Part shown: piece after piece, positions 6,599-14,265 of the stretch
Layout: each line of letters starts with the position of its first letter
Position numbering within the stretch: position 1 is the first letter of the stretch
Virus record (IMG/VR): IMGVR_UViG_3300030090_002921
Location: 1-25,925 of that record
Origin: a virus
Reading direction: 5' to 3' (one strand)
DNA: 25,925 bases
Made by a program: the position numbers and the translations under genes
The notes under the pieces: generated by a model
What the model was told of the DNA's origin: nothing
The model's database searches: none
Seen by the model: only the letters and a program-made list of their open reading frames with translations

Positions 6599-6951
6599 TG
6601 GCATTTCGATCAGCCCTTGAAGAGAGGGTTGCTGATCTAATGGTAAACTTAGGAGTCAAATATGAGTATGAACCTACCAAGATTCCTTATGTGATTATGC
6701 ATAACTACACCCCAGACTTCTTGCTTCCCTCAGGCATTTACCTGGAATGCAAGGGGTACTGGGACAGTGATGATCGCCGCAAGATTAAAGCAGTTAAACA
6801 ACAGAACCCTGAGCTTGATATACGCATGGTGTTTCAAGCCCCATATAACACTATCTCAAAAAAGTCCAAGACAACTTATGCAAAGTACTGCGATAAGCTA
6901 AACATACCTTGGACATCGTTCGCAAACATACCAATCGAATGGTTCATCTAA
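6598..6951 (+). CDS. Endonuclease I-like Holliday junction resolvase, T7 gp3-like
   Basis: A 117-residue PD-(D/E)xK nuclease. The sequence shows E8/E9, then YTPDF with D40, then LECKGYW with E50 and K52; the 10 and 2 residue spacings match D55, E65, K67 of T7 endonuclease I. The enzyme cuts branched DNA, resolves replication intermediates and helps break down host DNA. It is shorter than T7 gp3 (149 residues), lacking part of the N-terminal swapped segment and C-terminus. It starts inside the SSB stop (TAATG) and is followed by a small gene after one base. Confidence 0.9.
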   Translation: MAFRSALEERVADLMVNLGVKYEYEPTKIPYVIMHNYTPDFLLPSGIYLECKGYWDSDDRRKIKAVKQQNPELDIRMVFQAPYNTISKKSKTTYAKYCDKLNIPWTSFANIPIEWFI

Positions 6952-6952
6952 A

Positions 6953-7201
6953 ATGACCAACCTTGACCTTTTGAAAGAACACAACCCTGACAGAGCGTAT
7001 GAGGTAATTGAAGAATTTCATAAGTTATGGACTACTCGGAGTAATGACTTATCTGAAATATTTAGTGATAAGGAAACCCGTCAGGAAGCAGCTGATCTTG
7101 AATGGAGAGCCTATGAGTGGGCTTTAGATCACCAACAGTTTATTCAACAATACAAAAAAGAACATCCGGAAATTACATATCGCTATTTCAGTAATGAATG
7201 A
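6953..7201 (+). CDS. Hypothetical helical protein (82 aa)
   Basis: An 82-residue, mostly helical, charged protein beginning MTNLDLLKEHNPDRAYEVI and ending RYFSNE. No known domain. It sits between endonuclease I and primase-helicase, where T7 carries the lysozyme gene 3.5, but none of the amidase zinc ligands is present, so it is not a lysozyme. It overlaps the primase-helicase start by 8 bases, so the two are probably coupled. Confidence 0.75.
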   Translation: MTNLDLLKEHNPDRAYEVIEEFHKLWTTRSNDLSEIFSDKETRQEAADLEWRAYEWALDHQQFIQQYKKEHPEITYRYFSNE

Positions 7202-8780
7202 GCAAGAAAATGAGTTTGTAGAACATATTCCATGTCCAGCGTGTGGCTCATCGGATGCAAATAGCTTGTACTCAGATGGCCACACCTTTTGTTTTAGATG
7301 CCATACAAGAACAAATGGCAATGTAACCACTCACAATCATCACGTGCACAATGTTCAACTGGAAGGATCAGCCAGACGGCTGCAATCAAGAGGAATCTCA
7401 GAACGAACCTGTGAACAGTTCAAAAGCTACACAGACGGAGAGATCCTACGCCACTATTATTTCGACAGCACTGGAAAGGCTGTCGGAGCAAAAGTAAGAA
7501 CAAAGGACAAAGAATTCCGTTGTGAAGGCGAAGTAAAGTCTCTGTTCGGAATGCAGAACTTTCGCCACAAAACAACGAGCAAGGATCAAAAGCTTGTCAT
7601 TGTCGAAGGCGAAATGGATGCCATGGCAGTGTGGGAGGCACAACCCAATTGGGACGTTGTTTCTATACCAAATGGTGCCGCCGCCGCAAAAAAAGCCGTT
7701 CAATATAACTATGAATGGATTAACTACTACGACAAGGTAGTTATATTTTTTGATAATGACGAAGCGGGCCAGAAGGCTGCAAAAGAAGCTGCCGGGGTGT
7801 TACCACCTGGCAAGGCATTCATCGGCTTCCTAGAGGACTACAAGGACGCCTCAGAGGCTCTACAAGCCAGGGATACAGATGCAATCAGAGAGGTATGTAA
7901 TTACGATCATTCTCAATTCCAACCTGATGGCATTGTCGATGCCAAAACACTACTTGACTTAATTACAACTCCATCACCACCAGCAGATCATGACTACCCA
8001 TTTCAAGGATTACAAACAAAGTTACACGGGATCAGGTATGGCGAGCTTGTTACAATTACTGCAGGGTCTGGAATCGGAAAAAGCTCCGTCTGTCGTGCAA
8101 TCGCAGCTCACCTTCTTGATAAAGGAGAGCGGGTCGGTTACTTGGCACTTGAGGAATCCATGCGTCGTACATCTCTCGGACTCATGTCCGTCGCCGCTGG
8201 AAAATCTCTACACATCGGAGAGCAACAACGAAGCGAGTTAACAGAAATCTTTGACAAAACAATATCGAATTGGAACCTACACCTGTTTGATGGTTTTGGA
8301 AGTTATGACCCTGACCATATCTACAATCGCATTGAATACATGGCAGCTGGTCTTGAAACCAAGGTTGTCTTCTTAGATCACTTATCTATCTTGTTGAGTG
8401 GTCTCGATGGAGACGAACGGCGGATGATAGACACCACCATGACAAAACTAAGGTCGCTTGTGGAGCGAACTGGCATCGCATTATTTCTTGTATGTCATAC
8501 AACTACACCACCTAATGGACAATCACATGAAGAGGGCGGAAGAGTGCAGCTCCGAAGCCTTAGGGGAAGTCGAAGCATTGGTCAGCTCAGTGACGCAGTT
8601 ATTGCACTCGAACGAGATCAACAGAGTGGACCTGAACGAAATGCTACGACTGTGCGCGTCCTTAAAAATAGATATTCAGGCGAAGTTGGCGAAGCGTGCC
8701 AACTGAACTACGACCTAAATACTTGTAAATTTAATGAAACAGCAATCGAAAAAGAGTTCGACCCAACATCTGATTTCTAA
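7194..8780 (+). CDS. DNA primase-helicase, T7 gp4-like
   Basis: A 528-residue bifunctional replication protein. In order: zinc ribbon with C14, C17, C33, C36; TOPRIM primase core with EGEMDA (E138, E140) and FFDNDE (D187-D189); linker; hexameric RecA-like helicase with Walker A GSGIGKSS (291-298), catalytic Glu in LALEES (E320), Walker B VVFLDHLS (D395) and sensor His in CHTTTP (H435). The C-terminus DPTSDF is acidic and ends in Phe, like T7 gp4, which uses this tail to bind the DNA polymerase. Length is close to T7 gp4A (566). It primes lagging strands and unwinds the fork. Confidence 0.97.
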   Translation: MNEQENEFVEHIPCPACGSSDANSLYSDGHTFCFRCHTRTNGNVTTHNHHVHNVQLEGSARRLQSRGISERTCEQFKSYTDGEILRHYYFDSTGKAVGAKVRTKDKEFRCEGEVKSLFGMQNFRHKTTSKDQKLVIVEGEMDAMAVWEAQPNWDVVSIPNGAAAAKKAVQYNYEWINYYDKVVIFFDNDEAGQKAAKEAAGVLPPGKAFIGFLEDYKDASEALQARDTDAIREVCNYDHSQFQPDGIVDAKTLLDLITTPSPPADHDYPFQGLQTKLHGIRYGELVTITAGSGIGKSSVCRAIAAHLLDKGERVGYLALEESMRRTSLGLMSVAAGKSLHIGEQQRSELTEIFDKTISNWNLHLFDGFGSYDPDHIYNRIEYMAAGLETKVVFLDHLSILLSGLDGDERRMIDTTMTKLRSLVERTGIALFLVCHTTTPPNGQSHEEGGRVQLRSLRGSRSIGQLSDAVIALERDQQSGPERNATTVRVLKNRYSGEVGEACQLNYDLNTCKFNETAIEKEFDPTSDF

Positions 8781-8889
8781 ACCTAATCCACCTACAGCTG
8801 AAGCAATTGAACGAGCACAGTTTGTAGATAAAACATACATCTGGAAAAATGCTGGTATTCGATCTGGAGACGGACGGTCTTCTAAATGA
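8734..8889 (+). CDS. Small hypothetical protein (51 aa) overlapping helicase and polymerase genes
   Basis: ATG 8734 opens a 51-codon frame (MKQQSKKSSTQHLISKPNPP..., ending RSGDGRSSK) that starts inside the helicase gene and ends inside the exonuclease-domain gene, covering the 68-base gap between them. The N-terminus is basic; the middle AEAIERAQFVDKTYIW looks helical. No family recognised. It may be real, as it bridges an otherwise non-coding gap with translational overlaps on both sides. Confidence 0.45.
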   Translation: MKQQSKKSSTQHLISKPNPPTAEAIERAQFVDKTYIWKNAGIRSGDGRSSK

Positions 8890-9376
8890 TGTTACCCAAA
8901 TCCACTGTCTCGTTATTTATGACAGCGAGACTGATACAACATGTGTTTACAACGATCAGGGTTCACAAGAACCTATTAGCAGAGGAGTACAAAGACTAGA
9001 AGATGCTGATGTCATTGTCGGACACAACGTAATTGGTTACGACATACCGGTAATCCAAAAGATTTATCCTTGGTTTGACCCTAAAGCTTTTGTACTAGAC
9101 ACGTTGCTTTTATCACGTCTGTATCACACAGACATTATGGGGATCGATAAGGAACAGAACTTTGCTTACATGCCATCACAACTGTGGGGCAGGCACAGCT
9201 TAGAAGCATATGGGTATCGCTTGGGTGAATACAAAGGTGAGTTCGGCAAGACAACAGATTGGCAAGAATGGTCTCCCGAAATGGAAATATATTGCTGTCA
9301 AGACGTAAAAGTAACCACCAAACTATGCGACCACTTCCACAAATACCTGAGTGGGTACAACTTGAGCACAAAGTAG
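8849..9376 (+). CDS. DNA polymerase 3'-5' exonuclease domain (separate ORF)
   Basis: A 175-residue protein matching the N-terminal proofreading domain of T7 gp5. It has Exo I FDLETDG (D5, E7), Exo II GHNVIGYD (D65) and Exo III YCCQD (Y148, D152), so all metal-binding acids are present. The frame stops at 9376, where T7 polymerase continues into its polymerase part. That part is encoded in the next frame (9325-10605). The two products could associate, be joined by programmed frameshifting in the 52-base overlap, or the split could reflect a sequence error. Proofreading should remain possible in each active version. Confidence 0.88.
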   Translation: MLVFDLETDGLLNDVTQIHCLVIYDSETDTTCVYNDQGSQEPISRGVQRLEDADVIVGHNVIGYDIPVIQKIYPWFDPKAFVLDTLLLSRLYHTDIMGIDKEQNFAYMPSQLWGRHSLEAYGYRLGEYKGEFGKTTDWQEWSPEMEIYCCQDVKVTTKLCDHFHKYLSGYNLSTK

Positions 9377-10605
9377 CTCAAATATTAACTGAACAAGAAC
9401 TACATGGATGGTATTTTGACCAACGTGCTGCATGGAAACTTGCATCTACTCTCAGAAAAGAGCTTGAAGAAACTGTTGAGTTACTACGCAACAGGCACCC
9501 TTTCGTCGCAGGATCGGAATTTACTCCAAAACGAAATAATAAACCGGCTGGGTATGTCGAAGGGGCCGTATTCCAAAGACTAAAAGAAACTAATCCTACA
9601 TCTAGAGATCACATATCATGGATCCTGCAAACATTTCATGGCTGGACTCCGACTCAACTGACACCTACTGGGAAGCCGATTATCGACGAGATTGTCTTGA
9701 AGGAGACGGCTGCATCAGGTGGGCCATTGATTGCTTTGGAGTTTCTGAAATGTCTCGATATTACGAAGAGCTTGGGGATGATCTCCGAAGGCACCAACGC
9801 ATGGCTCAGGCTATGTACGAGTGCTAGCCGGATACATCATCACTGCTCTGTCGCTACAAACACACATCGTTGTGCACACCGTAAACCAAATTTAGGACAG
9901 ACAAAAAGTGACCCAGAATTTAGAAAATTATTCCAAGCCACGCCTGGTCAAATTATGGTGGGTGCCGATCTTAGCGGCATCGAGCTTCGGATGCTCGCAC
10001 ACTATCTTGGACGTTGGAGTTCCGACTTTGGAGATACCCTCCTTACCGGAGACATCCATCAAGTCAATGCCGATCGAGTCGGTGTTACCAGACGACAAAT
10101 CAAAACTATTACCTATGCCTTCATCTATGGGGCCGGCAACGAAAAAATTGGATATTCCTACGACCCCCTTCTAACCAGTGCACAGGCTAAGAAGAAGGGT
10201 AAGGAAATTAGAGAAGCATTTGTTTCTGCGATTGATGGACTTGCGGAACTTCTGGAGGCAATCAAAGAGAAGAGCAAGGAGGGCTATATCAAGTCTATAG
10301 ATGGACGACACATCAAAGTAGAGAGTCCTCACAAAGCATTGAACTATTTGCTTCAGTCATCGGCTGGCATAGTCGCGAAGAGGCAAATGGTCATCGTTCA
10401 CAATCATCTAAAACAACTAAAGCTGTGTGCGTCACAGCTTGCATTTATACATGACGAATTACAATTTGAATGCCACCCAGGCGACGCAGATGACCTATCA
10501 GCATCCCTGGTACTTGCAGCTGCAGAAGCTGGAGAATATTACAACCTCAGAGTACCAATCGCAGCTGAGGCAAAACAAGGGAAAGACTGGTCGGAGGTAC
10601 ATTGA
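9325..10605 (+). CDS. Family A DNA polymerase, polymerase domain (separate ORF)
   Basis: A 426-residue protein equal to the palm, fingers and thumb of T7 gp5. It has motif A ADLSGIELRMLAHY (D215), motif B RRQIKTITYAFIYGAG (K260, Y264, Y268 with the T7 spacing) and motif C IHDELQ (H376, D377), ending KDWSEVH like T7. The region PEWVQLEHKVAQILTEQE aligns to T7 residues just after the exonuclease domain, so the ORF starts where the first one stops. ATG 9325 lies inside the exonuclease ORF. The usual TGR motif before the palm reads THR, followed by CAHRKPNL. It copies phage DNA with helicase and SSB. Confidence 0.93.
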   Translation: MRPLPQIPEWVQLEHKVAQILTEQELHGWYFDQRAAWKLASTLRKELEETVELLRNRHPFVAGSEFTPKRNNKPAGYVEGAVFQRLKETNPTSRDHISWILQTFHGWTPTQLTPTGKPIIDEIVLKETAASGGPLIALEFLKCLDITKSLGMISEGTNAWLRLCTSASRIHHHCSVATNTHRCAHRKPNLGQTKSDPEFRKLFQATPGQIMVGADLSGIELRMLAHYLGRWSSDFGDTLLTGDIHQVNADRVGVTRRQIKTITYAFIYGAGNEKIGYSYDPLLTSAQAKKKGKEIREAFVSAIDGLAELLEAIKEKSKEGYIKSIDGRHIKVESPHKALNYLLQSSAGIVAKRQMVIVHNHLKQLKLCASQLAFIHDELQFECHPGDADDLSASLVLAAAEAGEYYNLRVPIAAEAKQGKDWSEVH

Positions 10606-11375
10606 CAAAACTACTCATTGACGCTGACTATATTGTTTATAAAGCGTGTGCAGGAGCTGAAGATGAAATTAACTGGGGTGATGACGTAATTACAGTAGTC
10701 AGTAAGTTCAGCGAAGCATATGGACATGTCATCAAAGAACTGAACAAGATCAAAGGAATGTACCTTTGGGACGTACCTGATCCAATACTGTTCTTTAGCG
10801 ACTCTAAAAATTTCAGGAAAAAAATTTACCCAGATTACAAAGGTCATCGAAATAGAAAGAAGCCCTGTGGATACAGGCGCGTTATATCAGAACTAAGTAA
10901 TCACTACGAGGTGATTCGTATACCTGAACTAGAAGCTGACGATGCCATGGGTATCTACGCAACAGAAAAACCGGGCAACATTATTGTCAGTCCGGACAAA
11001 GATATGAAACAGATTCCTGGCTATGTATTTAACATGGAAGAGACACTTCATATCACACCAGAAGAGGGTGCACGTTGGCACCTGATTCAAACACTAGCTG
11101 GCGACCAAACAGATGGTTACAGCGGAGTGCCTGGCATTGGAATCAAGCGTGCAGTTGCATTATTTGAAGAGGATGGATACAGCTGGGAAACAGTTGTCAA
11201 AGCCTTTGCAAAGAAAGAGCTTGACGAAGAGGTAGCACTAATGAATGCACGTCTGGCACGAATCCTTACATGCGATGACTATGACTCAACCAATAGACAG
11301 GTCATTCATTGGACCCCCGCCCCCGGTTACAAAGTTGACGATGGAGCAGGAGTTCAAGATGAGAAGGTTGGATGA
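10602..11375 (+). CDS. 5'-3' exonuclease, T7 gp6-like
   Basis: A 257-residue FEN-type exonuclease. Metal-binding acids are visible: D7 and D9 in LLIDADY, D67 in FSDSKNFRKKIYP, D113/D114 in ELEADDAM, D132/D134 in SPDKDM, D168/D171 in AGDQTDGYSG, followed by the helix-hairpin segment GVPGIGIKRA. The start must be TTG at 10602, overlapping the polymerase stop as TTGA, since the first Asp residues come right after it and no ATG precedes them. T7 gp6 removes RNA primers and degrades host DNA for nucleotide reuse. It is slightly shorter than T7 gp6 (300). Confidence 0.93.
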   Translation: MTKLLIDADYIVYKACAGAEDEINWGDDVITVVSKFSEAYGHVIKELNKIKGMYLWDVPDPILFFSDSKNFRKKIYPDYKGHRNRKKPCGYRRVISELSNHYEVIRIPELEADDAMGIYATEKPGNIIVSPDKDMKQIPGYVFNMEETLHITPEEGARWHLIQTLAGDQTDGYSGVPGIGIKRAVALFEEDGYSWETVVKAFAKKELDEEVALMNARLARILTCDDYDSTNRQVIHWTPAPGYKVDDGAGVQDEKVG

Positions 11376-11553
11376 CCTTCTACCTAAAGCAGAACGTGAA
11401 GACTTGATTACTGTCTTCATGGCATTGCAGCGACAAAACTATGTCCTATCAAACACCGTTAGTAATCTCGTACAACAATGGCCCATTTTTCACCCGACTA
11501 TTACACCCGAGGATCAATCGAATGCTGGGATGCAATCCGAGACTGGGAACTAA
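11359..11553 (+). CDS. Small hypothetical protein (64 aa)
   Basis: ATG 11359 has a good ribosome site (GCAGGAG, 6 bases upstream), so it is preferred to ATG 11341 in the same frame. The product MRRLDDLLPKAEREDLITVF has two predicted helices and a polar tail. It overlaps the end of the exonuclease gene by 17 bases and the next gene by 76. No family recognised. Confidence 0.55.
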   Translation: MRRLDDLLPKAEREDLITVFMALQRQNYVLSNTVSNLVQQWPIFHPTITPEDQSNAGMQSETGN

Positions 11554-11768
11554 ACTATCACCTTGGCTGTGCTATTAAATATATTTGCAGAGCCGGTTTC
11601 AAAAGTAATAACACAAAGGCTAACGACCTTAAGAAAGCTATCCACTATCTTGAAAATGAACTCCTACATTCACACATCCCTGATGGATCAGGCGGAGCAA
11701 TTCCGCGCAGCCTACTCTCTGACGACAGGGAGGAGTCAGAAATCAGTACAAAAAGCACTGATCGATGA
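11478..11768 (+). CDS. DUF3310-like protein (96 aa)
   Basis: The segment IECWDAIRDWELNYHLGCAIKYICRAGFK with DLKKAIHYLENEL (about residues 14-62) is the hallmark of the DUF3310 family, frequent in phages near nucleotide metabolism genes. Function of the family is not settled; helix packing like MazG-type proteins has been suggested by its sequence pattern. The last 34 residues are polar and overlap the MazG-like gene in another frame. Its position before MazG-like and RNR genes supports a role in nucleotide pools, as inference. Confidence 0.8.
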   Translation: MAHFSPDYYTRGSIECWDAIRDWELNYHLGCAIKYICRAGFKSNNTKANDLKKAIHYLENELLHSHIPDGSGGAIPRSLLSDDREESEISTKSTDR

Positions 11769-12021
11769 GGAGTGGAGTGAATTCCATGAGGCTTATTACT
11801 TCAAGGCAGAAGAGGAGCAGCTGAAAGAACTAGCTGATTTGGTATACGTCTGTTATCAAATGGCAGCTAGTCAGGAATGGGATCTCGATGAAGCTATGCA
11901 TCGTATCCACGAATCAAATATGTCGAAGCTTGGAGAAGACGGTAAGCCTATCTACAGAGCTGATGGCAAGGTTCTGAAAGGACCAAAGTACAAAGAACCA
12001 ACACTTACTGATCTTATTTAA
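11656..12021 (+). CDS. MazG-like nucleotide pyrophosphohydrolase (121 aa)
   Basis: The motif DEEWSEFHEA (E38, E39, E42) followed by LKELADLVYV (E58, D61) gives the EExxE...ExxD metal site of the all-alpha NTP pyrophosphohydrolase superfamily. These enzymes hydrolyse (d)NTPs to monophosphates; cyanophage MazG proteins have been proposed to act on dNTPs or the alarmone ppGpp. The C-terminal stretch SKLGEDGKPIYRADGKVLKGPKY is typical of the phage type. The start may be ATG 11656 or ATG 11683; both precede the domain. It lies upstream of the RNR genes by 3 bases, so the same operon. Confidence 0.85.
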   Translation: MNSYIHTSLMDQAEQFRAAYSLTTGRSQKSVQKALIDEEWSEFHEAYYFKAEEEQLKELADLVYVCYQMAASQEWDLDEAMHRIHESNMSKLGEDGKPIYRADGKVLKGPKYKEPTLTDLI

Positions 12022-12024
12022 TAA

Positions 12025-13395
12025 ATGACCACCTCGCTAATCTCACGTACTGGACGTGTTCAATCGTGGCTCGACAATCCTGAGTCACGGCTTCCAGTTT
12101 CATGTACTGTGTTCGTCGTTGAAGACGAAATGGAAGGACCAAATGGAATCGAAGCTAGCTGGAAATTTGCTAGTCATGCTCTGCGATATGGAGCAGGCTG
12201 CGCGATCCACCTGTCGAAACTGCGACCCAAAGGAGCAGAAAATGGAAAGGGACTTGTGGCGTCAGGTCCAATATCTTTCGCAAAAATCTACTCGACGTTG
12301 AATGAAATCCTTAGGCGTGGTGGCGTTTATAAAAACGGTGCGATTGTATGTCATCTTGATCTATCCCACCCTGATGCTCTTGAGTTTATTACTACTCCTA
12401 GAGCCGAACTACCGTGGATTAAACGATGCATCAACATCACCCCCGAATGGTGGGAGGGGTGTGCGTTTAAAGAAGAACTCCTGCACGGAATTAAATCAGG
12501 AGACATCTGGCTAAACAAAGTTAAGTATGACGAAAATGGAAAACGAATTCGCGGCAACGTATGTCTTGAAGTGTACTTGCCCAGCCGAGGAACGTGCCTG
12601 CTTCAGCATGTCAATCTCGGTGCCTGTGAATTTGACGACATTCCGAGAGCTTTTACTCAAGGGATGTCCCAGCTGTGCGAACTCCATGGTCGAACTGGCG
12701 TTGGCGATTCAGGGGAGTACCTCCCTTCCGAGTCCGATCGACAAGTCGGACTGGGAGTACTTGGACTCGCAAATCTCCTACGGCGGTACGGCGTAACTTA
12801 TGCACAGTTTGGAGAAGCACTGGAGCAATACAACACTGGTGAAACCATCCGAACACCTGCCTATGAACTCGCCTCACAATTTGCATCTGGCATTAACGCA
12901 GCAGCCGAAATTGCTCGCGCTAATGGAATGGTTCGAGCCTTTGCTATCGCACCAACCGCCAGCTGCAGTTACAGAAGCGTGGATTTGGATGGCTATACTT
13001 GCACACCAGAAATCGCTCCGCCTATCTCGCAGACAGTCGATCGCGACAGCAGTACTTTTGGAGTACAAACATACAATTACGGTGAAGTAGAGGTTGCCTC
13101 AGAAGTTGGATGGCGTGCGTACACACGTGTTGCTAACAATCTGATGGTGATGTTCGACAACACAGGGCTTCTTCATGGATACAGCTTTAACTCTTGGAGT
13201 GATGTTGTGACCTACGACAATACGTTCGTCGAAGAGTGGCTTCGGTCCCCGCAAACAAGTCTTTACTACAGTCTGCAAGTCATGGGTAACACCCAAGATA
13301 AGTCAAGTGCATACGCTGCACTAGATGAAGCTGATGTAGACAGTTATTTGGAAGACCTATTAAAAGATGAACCACAATGTGATTGTCAAGAATGA
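12025..13395 (+). CDS. nrdA: Class I ribonucleotide reductase, large (alpha) subunit, compact cyanophage type
   Basis: A 456-residue catalytic subunit that reduces ribonucleotides to deoxyribonucleotides. Active-site residues are visible: C27 in VSCTVF, N178-x-C180-x-E182 in NVCLE, C191 in GTCLLQH, the radical-transfer pair Y414-Y415 in SLYYSLQ, and a terminal C452-D-C454 for re-reduction. The YY pair and the small subunit gene next door show class I; similar cyanophage proteins were often annotated as class II. At 456 residues it is far shorter than E. coli NrdA (761) and lacks an N-terminal ATP cone, so dATP shut-off should be absent, useful for a phage. The stop overlaps the beta gene start (ATGA). 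Confidence 0.9.
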   Translation: MTTSLISRTGRVQSWLDNPESRLPVSCTVFVVEDEMEGPNGIEASWKFASHALRYGAGCAIHLSKLRPKGAENGKGLVASGPISFAKIYSTLNEILRRGGVYKNGAIVCHLDLSHPDALEFITTPRAELPWIKRCINITPEWWEGCAFKEELLHGIKSGDIWLNKVKYDENGKRIRGNVCLEVYLPSRGTCLLQHVNLGACEFDDIPRAFTQGMSQLCELHGRTGVGDSGEYLPSESDRQVGLGVLGLANLLRRYGVTYAQFGEALEQYNTGETIRTPAYELASQFASGINAAAEIARANGMVRAFAIAPTASCSYRSVDLDGYTCTPEIAPPISQTVDRDSSTFGVQTYNYGEVEVASEVGWRAYTRVANNLMVMFDNTGLLHGYSFNSWSDVVTYDNTFVEEWLRSPQTSLYYSLQVMGNTQDKSSAYAALDEADVDSYLEDLLKDEPQCDCQE

Positions 13396-14105
13396 ACCCT
13401 TATCAAAAACTACTAACCCGAAAGAGGAAATGGACACCAGTTCAAACAACAGCTGGTATGTGCAAAGACGGGGCAAACGAAACGATTTACCGCGCACTCG
13501 CCATGCGGCATATGGAACTTCCCGTTGGAGACTTTATTCGTGATGGACTGGATACCGACGTACCAACGCTATCGCGGGAACTTTTGGAGTCAAACGTCAG
13601 GGACGAAGAAAACCATGATGTGGCACTTGGTTACATTGCCAATGCTTACGGGGTTGATGAAAAAGCTGAGGCTGAAGCGCTACGGCTACGCGATGCTTGG
13701 ACATCGCATCCGGATCATACGGTCCTCAAAGCGATGGTTGCCGAGCGTGCAATATTCTTCGTTCTTCTACCATTCTTTCGCTTTAATGGTGACGCAGGAA
13801 TGCGAACCGTAAGTGCAGATATTTCCAGAGATGAACAAATTCACGTAGCGGCTAATAGTATTGTCTGTCGTGAACTTGGTCTCAACATCTCACCTAGCTT
13901 GGACAAACTCCGCAAGGCTACTATCAACTGGGTGATGCAACCTCTCGGTCAATCAACCGATAAATATTTGAACAAAAAATTTTGGCTGGATTCCAGTGAC
14001 CGCTTAATGTATGAAGGTAAGGCTCCAGAGCTTTCCGATACCAGAGCAGCACGGATGCCAGCATTCTTCGAGCATAGTAATGTCAATCTCCCTCAATACG
14101 CTTGA
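13392..14105 (+). CDS. nrdB: Class I ribonucleotide reductase, small (beta) subunit without radical tyrosine
   Basis: A 237-residue ferritin-like R2 protein. Metal ligands are visible as E72-x-x-H75 (RDEENHD), E119 (VAERAIFF) and E148-x-x-H151 (SRDEQIHV); E42 may be the first ligand. In standard R2 the radical Tyr lies four residues after the first His; here that position is L79. The enzyme probably uses a metal-based or other oxidant, as in tyrosine-independent class I types. It is much smaller than E. coli NrdB (376). ATG 13392 overlaps the alpha stop. Published reanalysis of related cyanophage RNRs also placed such proteins in class I; I state this from memory. Confidence 0.87.
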   Translation: MNPYQKLLTRKRKWTPVQTTAGMCKDGANETIYRALAMRHMELPVGDFIRDGLDTDVPTLSRELLESNVRDEENHDVALGYIANAYGVDEKAEAEALRLRDAWTSHPDHTVLKAMVAERAIFFVLLPFFRFNGDAGMRTVSADISRDEQIHVAANSIVCRELGLNISPSLDKLRKATINWVMQPLGQSTDKYLNKKFWLDSSDRLMYEGKAPELSDTRAARMPAFFEHSNVNLPQYA

Positions 14106-14265
14106 AACATACGGGATGCAATCCCGAGGTCTAGTGTATCAACTAGAAGAAAGTTTTCCACCAGTAAATCCATCCCCGGACGACTCAATCGAAAAGATTA
14201 TGTTTCGTGCTGGCCAACGTAATGTTGTTGAGTGGGTCATTAAATACATGGAAGAAAATAGATGA
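14080..14265 (+). CDS. Small hypothetical protein (61 aa)
   Basis: ATG 14080 begins a 61-codon frame (MSISLNTLETYGMQ..., ending YMEENR) overlapping the RNR beta end by 26 bases; upstream ATG 14011 would lie within that gene. The C-terminal half (SIEKIMFRAGQRNVVEWVIKYM) is helical. A similar short ORF commonly sits before the structural genes in cyanopodoviruses, but I recognise no function. The stop overlaps the next start as ATGA. Confidence 0.6.
   Translation: MSISLNTLETYGMQSRGLVYQLEESFPPVNPSPDDSIEKIMFRAGQRNVVEWVIKYMEENR

Noticed and set aside
6953-7201. T7 gp3.5-like lysozyme/amidase by position
   Set aside because: The 82-residue product lacks zinc-binding His/Cys ligands and is too short.
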